DNA of 12,981 nucleotides from an uncultured Bacteroidaceae bacterium. GTDB taxonomy: Bacteria; Bacteroidota; Bacteroidia; Bacteroidales; Bacteroidaceae. The stretch lies in NCBI GenBank assembly GCA_934364765.1, contig CAKRMO010000008.1:1-12981 (forward strand). The letters are read 5' to 3'. Shown here piece by piece: positions 11,347-12,981 of the stretch. A program made the translations under genes and the position numbers. The notes beneath the pieces are model-generated. The model saw nothing but the letters and a program-made list of their open reading frames with translations, was not told the origin of the DNA and ran no database searches. Positions within the stretch are counted from its first letter, which is position 1. Every line of letters starts with the position of its first letter.

Positions 11347-12945
11347 TTATTTTCCGAGTTCCCTTTCTATTTCGTTGAATTTTGCCATTACGGCGGTGAT
11401 GTCCGCTTTCTGAACCTTTGACCCGTGGTTGTCTATGGCGTTGCAGGCGGCGAGCGCGGAACTTTCGCCGAGAACCATGAACACGGGCTCCATTCTTATC
11501 GAGCCGTATGCTATGTGGGAGGCTGAAAGGCACACCGGCACAATAACATTGTCGGCCTCTTCGGGCCTGGGAGTTATTGCGCCATATCCCACAGGGTACG
11601 GGCCTGGCACGTTCATCTCGACATTCCCCTCGTTTTTAACCCTGCCGTTCACCACAAAGCGTCCGCTGTTGTGCGAGTCCATCGTGTATGCCGCCCAGCC
11701 CACGGCCTGCGGCGCGGTTTCAATTCCCTGGCAGTGGTATTGGGTCATAATGAGCCGCCCTTTCATTCTCCGCGCCTCGCGAATGTAGAGCTGTGGGGTG
11801 AAGTGCCCGCTTTCAAGATATTCGTCCTTGGGCAGCCCCCATTTGAGCATTTCCTCGCGTATTTTTTCGGGAATGCGGCTGTCGTGCCCCACGAAGTAGA
11901 GCATCCCGAGAGTGTAGTCGCGGTGGGCTTTGGCAATGCTGTCGCGCCTGGAGTAGGAGGCTTCGGGATATTCCCAGTTTGCGCCGATCATGTCGGTGGA
12001 GAAACCGCCACGGTTGTTGATGTCGGTTTTGTGGTTGGGCATCCTGTCCCATGCGAAAACGTCGTTGAGGCTTCCCCATTCATAGCCTTCGTGCATACGC
12101 AGCATAAGCTCGTAGCGGGATGGGTCGTAATTGTCGGGCTTGGGAATGTCGATGCGGTTGGCTGGGTCTTCGGTCAGCGCAATGCGGTAGTTGTATGCCT
12201 GCACGTGGTTGTCGCCGCTGCCCTGTATTCCCATTTTTTCTGAGGAAATGCCCCACAGAAGTCCGCTTTCGGGTTTGCCTTTCACCTTGTAGGGGTCAAT
12301 GTCGGGACCGAACTGATGGTTGATAGCTATCTGCACGCCGTTGTATGTTTCGTTGTATTGCGAGTTAGGTTCTCGCCCCACGGTGTATGAAATCCCCGCC
12401 TTAGCCATAAGGTCGCCCTCGTATGAACAGTCGATGAAAACCTTTGCCGATATTATCTTGTGGAGTTTGGTTGAGGGGTTGAGCGAGTTTTCAAGCACGA
12501 TGCTCTTGATTGTCGCCCCGCTCTTTGTGCAGTCTATAATTCTGTAGTTGCGCAGTATGGGCATGGCGGTTTCCTTTGCGTATTCGTCGTAAACGCCGAG
12601 CGCGACTTTAGGTTCGAATTTGAATACGGGCTTGTCGCTGCCGTATGCCTTGCCCACGCGGCGGTAGAAGTCGAGCGCGTAGCCGCGAATGATGCCAAGG
12701 TGTCCGATGTCGGTGAACCCTAACCCGCCTGTCGTCATTCCGCCTATTCTTCCCGACTGCTCTACAAGCACCACGCTTTTGCCCTGCTTCAGCGCGGTGT
12801 ATGCGGCAATCACTCCGCCCGATGTCGCGCCGTAAACGCAGATGTCGGCGTTGACGTTGCGGAGCTTGAGGTTTGTTTTTTGCGCCCCCGTGGCAATGCA
12901 AACGGCGAGGGAGAAAATAATAGTGAGAATTGCTGTTTTTTTCAT
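11347..12945 (-). CDS. Secreted FAD-dependent oxidoreductase (FAD_oxidored family, PF12831-type)
   Basis: A 532-residue exported flavoprotein with a signal peptide (about 1-21, cleavage at A-Q). The Rossmann dinucleotide site follows at once: ADICVYGATSGGVIAAYTAL at 33-52 with GATSGG (39-44) in place of GxGxxG, an acidic residue ending strand 2 (VVLVEQ, 58-63), and the family-typical IGGMTTGGLG (67-76). A VFIDCSYEGDLMAKAG segment in mid-protein is also characteristic. Related Bacteroidetes proteins are often labelled FAD-dependent oxidoreductase or xanthan lyase-like and are found near glycan-degradation genes. The reaction is unknown. The flavoprotein is probably folded before export or loaded in the periplasm. 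Its start region (TTTTTTTCATGATAG on the + strand) closely resembles that of the phosphatase gene at 8194, again without Shine-Dalgarno. The gene is complete, but its promoter is probably beyond the window edge. Confidence 0.9.
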   Translation of the reverse strand: MKKTAILTIIFSLAVCIATGAQKTNLKLRNVNADICVYGATSGGVIAAYTALKQGKSVVLVEQSGRIGGMTTGGLGFTDIGHLGIIRGYALDFYRRVGKAYGSDKPVFKFEPKVALGVYDEYAKETAMPILRNYRIIDCTKSGATIKSIVLENSLNPSTKLHKIISAKVFIDCSYEGDLMAKAGISYTVGREPNSQYNETYNGVQIAINHQFGPDIDPYKVKGKPESGLLWGISSEKMGIQGSGDNHVQAYNYRIALTEDPANRIDIPKPDNYDPSRYELMLRMHEGYEWGSLNDVFAWDRMPNHKTDINNRGGFSTDMIGANWEYPEASYSRRDSIAKAHRDYTLGMLYFVGHDSRIPEKIREEMLKWGLPKDEYLESGHFTPQLYIREARRMKGRLIMTQYHCQGIETAPQAVGWAAYTMDSHNSGRFVVNGRVKNEGNVEMNVPGPYPVGYGAITPRPEEADNVIVPVCLSASHIAYGSIRMEPVFMVLGESSALAACNAIDNHGSKVQKADITAVMAKFNEIERELGK

Positions 12946-12981
12946 GATAGTGTGGATTGAGTGTTTGAAGTTGTATATGGG

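Noticed and set aside
1..12981. A new defence or multi-gene accessory system
   Set aside because: All larger genes fall into recognisable housekeeping, transport, envelope or regulatory families, and no nuclease, toxin-antitoxin, reverse transcriptase or phage gene is seen.

Overview
The window looks like a chromosomal segment of a member of the Bacteroidales (Bacteroidota), probably a gut-type species of moderate GC content. The evidence is a DUF4294-family protein and a hybrid sensor kinase/response regulator ending in an AraC-type DNA-binding domain, both typical of the phylum. Several start regions lack a clear Shine-Dalgarno sequence, and several genes have a Bacteroidetes-type -7 box (TAnnTTTG) upstream. 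Signal peptides end in A-Q.

Layout, left to right. Positions 1-238 hold no gene but carry a palindromic REP-like element and a long nested hairpin. A membrane acyltransferase-like protein (239-1339) and an APC-family amino acid permease (1389-3056) follow, both leftward and 49 nt apart, probably one unit. A divergent intergenic region leads to tRNA-Arg(CCU) at 3225-3296. Next is about 400 bp of non-coding DNA that looks like an old or empty integration site followed by an array of 21-nt repeat units. A small conserved-looking protein (3698-4069) comes next. Then come a TPR-type hybrid two-component regulator (4137-6968) and a secreted alkaline-phosphatase-superfamily enzyme (6968-8194). These two overlap by one base, with the enzyme first in the transcript.

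A second non-coding stretch (8195-8584) contains an inverted copy of the REP-like element and a second copy of the 21-nt repeat array. This is followed by the housekeeping pair ychF-lgt (leftward, 3-nt gap), a rightward secreted DUF4294 protein (10690-11310), and a leftward secreted FAD-dependent oxidoreductase (11347-12945).

The coding content is mostly ordinary: protein lipidation (Lgt), the translation-associated P-loop NTPase YchF, amino acid uptake, and secreted enzymes with a coupled sensor. The less ordinary material is intergenic. There are two families of dispersed palindromic repeats, each in two copies. One pair shows a compensatory base change that preserves the stem. The other has a strict 21-nt period with alternating complementary cores, and its hairpins lie downstream of leftward genes where they could act as bidirectional terminators. 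I found no convincing new multi-gene system.
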